A DNA stretch of 43,110 nucleotides from an uncultured Christensenella sp. (GTDB lineage Bacteria; Bacillota; Clostridia; Christensenellales; UBA1242), in assembly GCA_910584815.1 (NCBI GenBank), contig CAJUBT010000011.1, forward strand, positions 1 through 43,110, given 5' to 3'. The notes under the pieces were generated by a model. It saw nothing but the letters and a program-made list of their open reading frames with translations, ran no database searches and was not told where the DNA came from. Positions 42,973-43,110 of the stretch are shown piece by piece (positions within the stretch are counted from its first letter, which is position 1; each line of letters starts with the position of its first letter). Position numbers and translations under genes: made by a program.

Positions 42973-43067
42973 AGATAAATATAATAAAAAATAAAAACGC
43001 AACATATTGTTATAAAATAATTTTTTATATACTATATATTGTGTTTTTTGATATTTTTTATAAATCA

Positions 43068-43110
43068 AGCACCACCCTGATAAGGTGGGGGTCGGTGGTT
43101 CGAGTCCACT
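43068..43110 (+). repeat. attR: right 43-bp direct repeat (3' half of tRNA-Ile, truncated by window)
   Basis: Identical to 12311-12353, cut by the end of the window. The 5' half of a tRNA is absent here (AAATCA precedes), so this is the displaced original 3' end of the tRNA gene, not a second tRNA. Confidence 0.9.

Larger units (their letters stand above)
12311..43067. mobile_element. Composite inovirus-like integrative element in tRNA-Ile (~30.76 kb)
   Basis: It is defined by the 43-bp direct repeats, tyrosine integrase beside attL and shared arm sites at both ends. It contains an SOS-type promoter, Zot-like ATPase, HUH Rep, anchored surface proteins, fibre and Rhs cargo, an XRE/ImmA-type switch and a PcfJ/PcfK-type accessory operon. 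No terminase, portal, capsid, T4SS or transposase was seen. Its size exceeds that of ordinary filamentous phages (roughly 5-15 kb), so part of it may be cargo, or the virus module may have been captured by another element. Confidence 0.8.

Noticed and set aside
12311..43067. A tailed (dsDNA) prophage
   Set aside because: No terminase, portal, major capsid, tape-measure or lysis cassette can be recognised; Zot-like ATPase and HUH Rep point to a filamentous type.
43068..43110. A second tRNA-Ile gene at the window end
   Set aside because: Only the 3' half is present; the acceptor 5' strand and D arm are missing upstream. It is attR.
3..43110. Alternative genetic code (TGA = Trp), suggested by the extreme AT content
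   Set aside because: Clear TGA stops end the genes at 21301 and 22119 exactly at overlaps with the next start codons, and Trp is encoded by TGG throughout.

Overview
The window is very AT-rich. It uses the standard bacterial code (TGA is a stop), has strong GGAGG-type ribosome binding sites, frequent TTG/GTG starts and a Gram-positive type of cell surface: a lipoprotein, huge beta-helix and DUF11 surface proteins, no outer-membrane proteins. This fits an uncultured low-GC Firmicute (Clostridia/Bacilli-like, probably gut-associated). I cannot name a species.

Layout. (1) 1-12310 is host chromosome: the 3' part of a giant secreted right-handed beta-helix protein, a lipoprotein, a three-gene surface operon (two DUF11 proteins and an 18-cysteine protein), a split HipA-like kinase pair on the minus strand, tRNA-Ala, a truncated tRNA-Ile relic and an intact tRNA-Ile. 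(2) From 12311 to 43068 lies a complete integrated element of about 30.76 kb. It is bounded by a 43-bp direct repeat of the tRNA-Ile 3' half (attL 12311-12353, attR 43068-43110, the latter cut by the window edge). It carries a tyrosine integrase, a small excisionase-like protein, and 'AAGGCTGTA' arm-type sites at both ends.

Inside the element: (2a) an integration/SOS control region (12.4-15.3 kb) with a near-consensus promoter whose spacer is a perfect LexA-type palindrome; (2b) a 15.65-23.65 kb plus-strand module that reads like a filamentous phage (inovirus-like): candidate ssDNA-binding protein, tiny hydrophobic coat candidate followed by a strong terminator, three N-terminally anchored surface proteins (one of 998 aa with coiled coil, InlB-type repeats and BspA-type leucine-rich repeats), a Zot/pI-type ATPase and a HUH rolling-circle replication protein; (2c) two GC-rich hairpins just after rep, candidates for a single-strand origin or packaging signal; (2d) a 10-kb block (23.9-33.9 kb) of two convergent transcription units, one encoding a membrane protein, a tail-collar-like fibre protein, a glycine-rich protein and a partner, the other a 1917-aa Rhs/YD-repeat protein with a membrane-active-looking C-terminus plus a candidate immunity protein. 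Both units begin at near-identical inverted copies of a 65-bp element; (2e) a lysogeny switch (sigma-region-4-like regulator, XRE repressor, ImmA/IrrE-like protease lacking a normal start codon); (2f) a minus-strand operon of small accessory proteins including PcfJ-like and PcfK-like proteins; (2g) a giant nested inverted repeat, then a membrane/coiled-coil protein gene next to attR.

Inferred logic: the XRE repressor and ImmA-type protease plus the LexA-type promoter would couple DNA damage to excision, rolling-circle replication and filament production. The Rhs and fibre block would be late-expressed cargo driven by the duplicated 65-bp control element. No terminase, portal, capsid, relaxase/T4SS or transposase was seen, so this looks like neither a tailed prophage nor a normal ICE. 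It is best described as a composite inovirus-like integrative element with a polymorphic toxin module.
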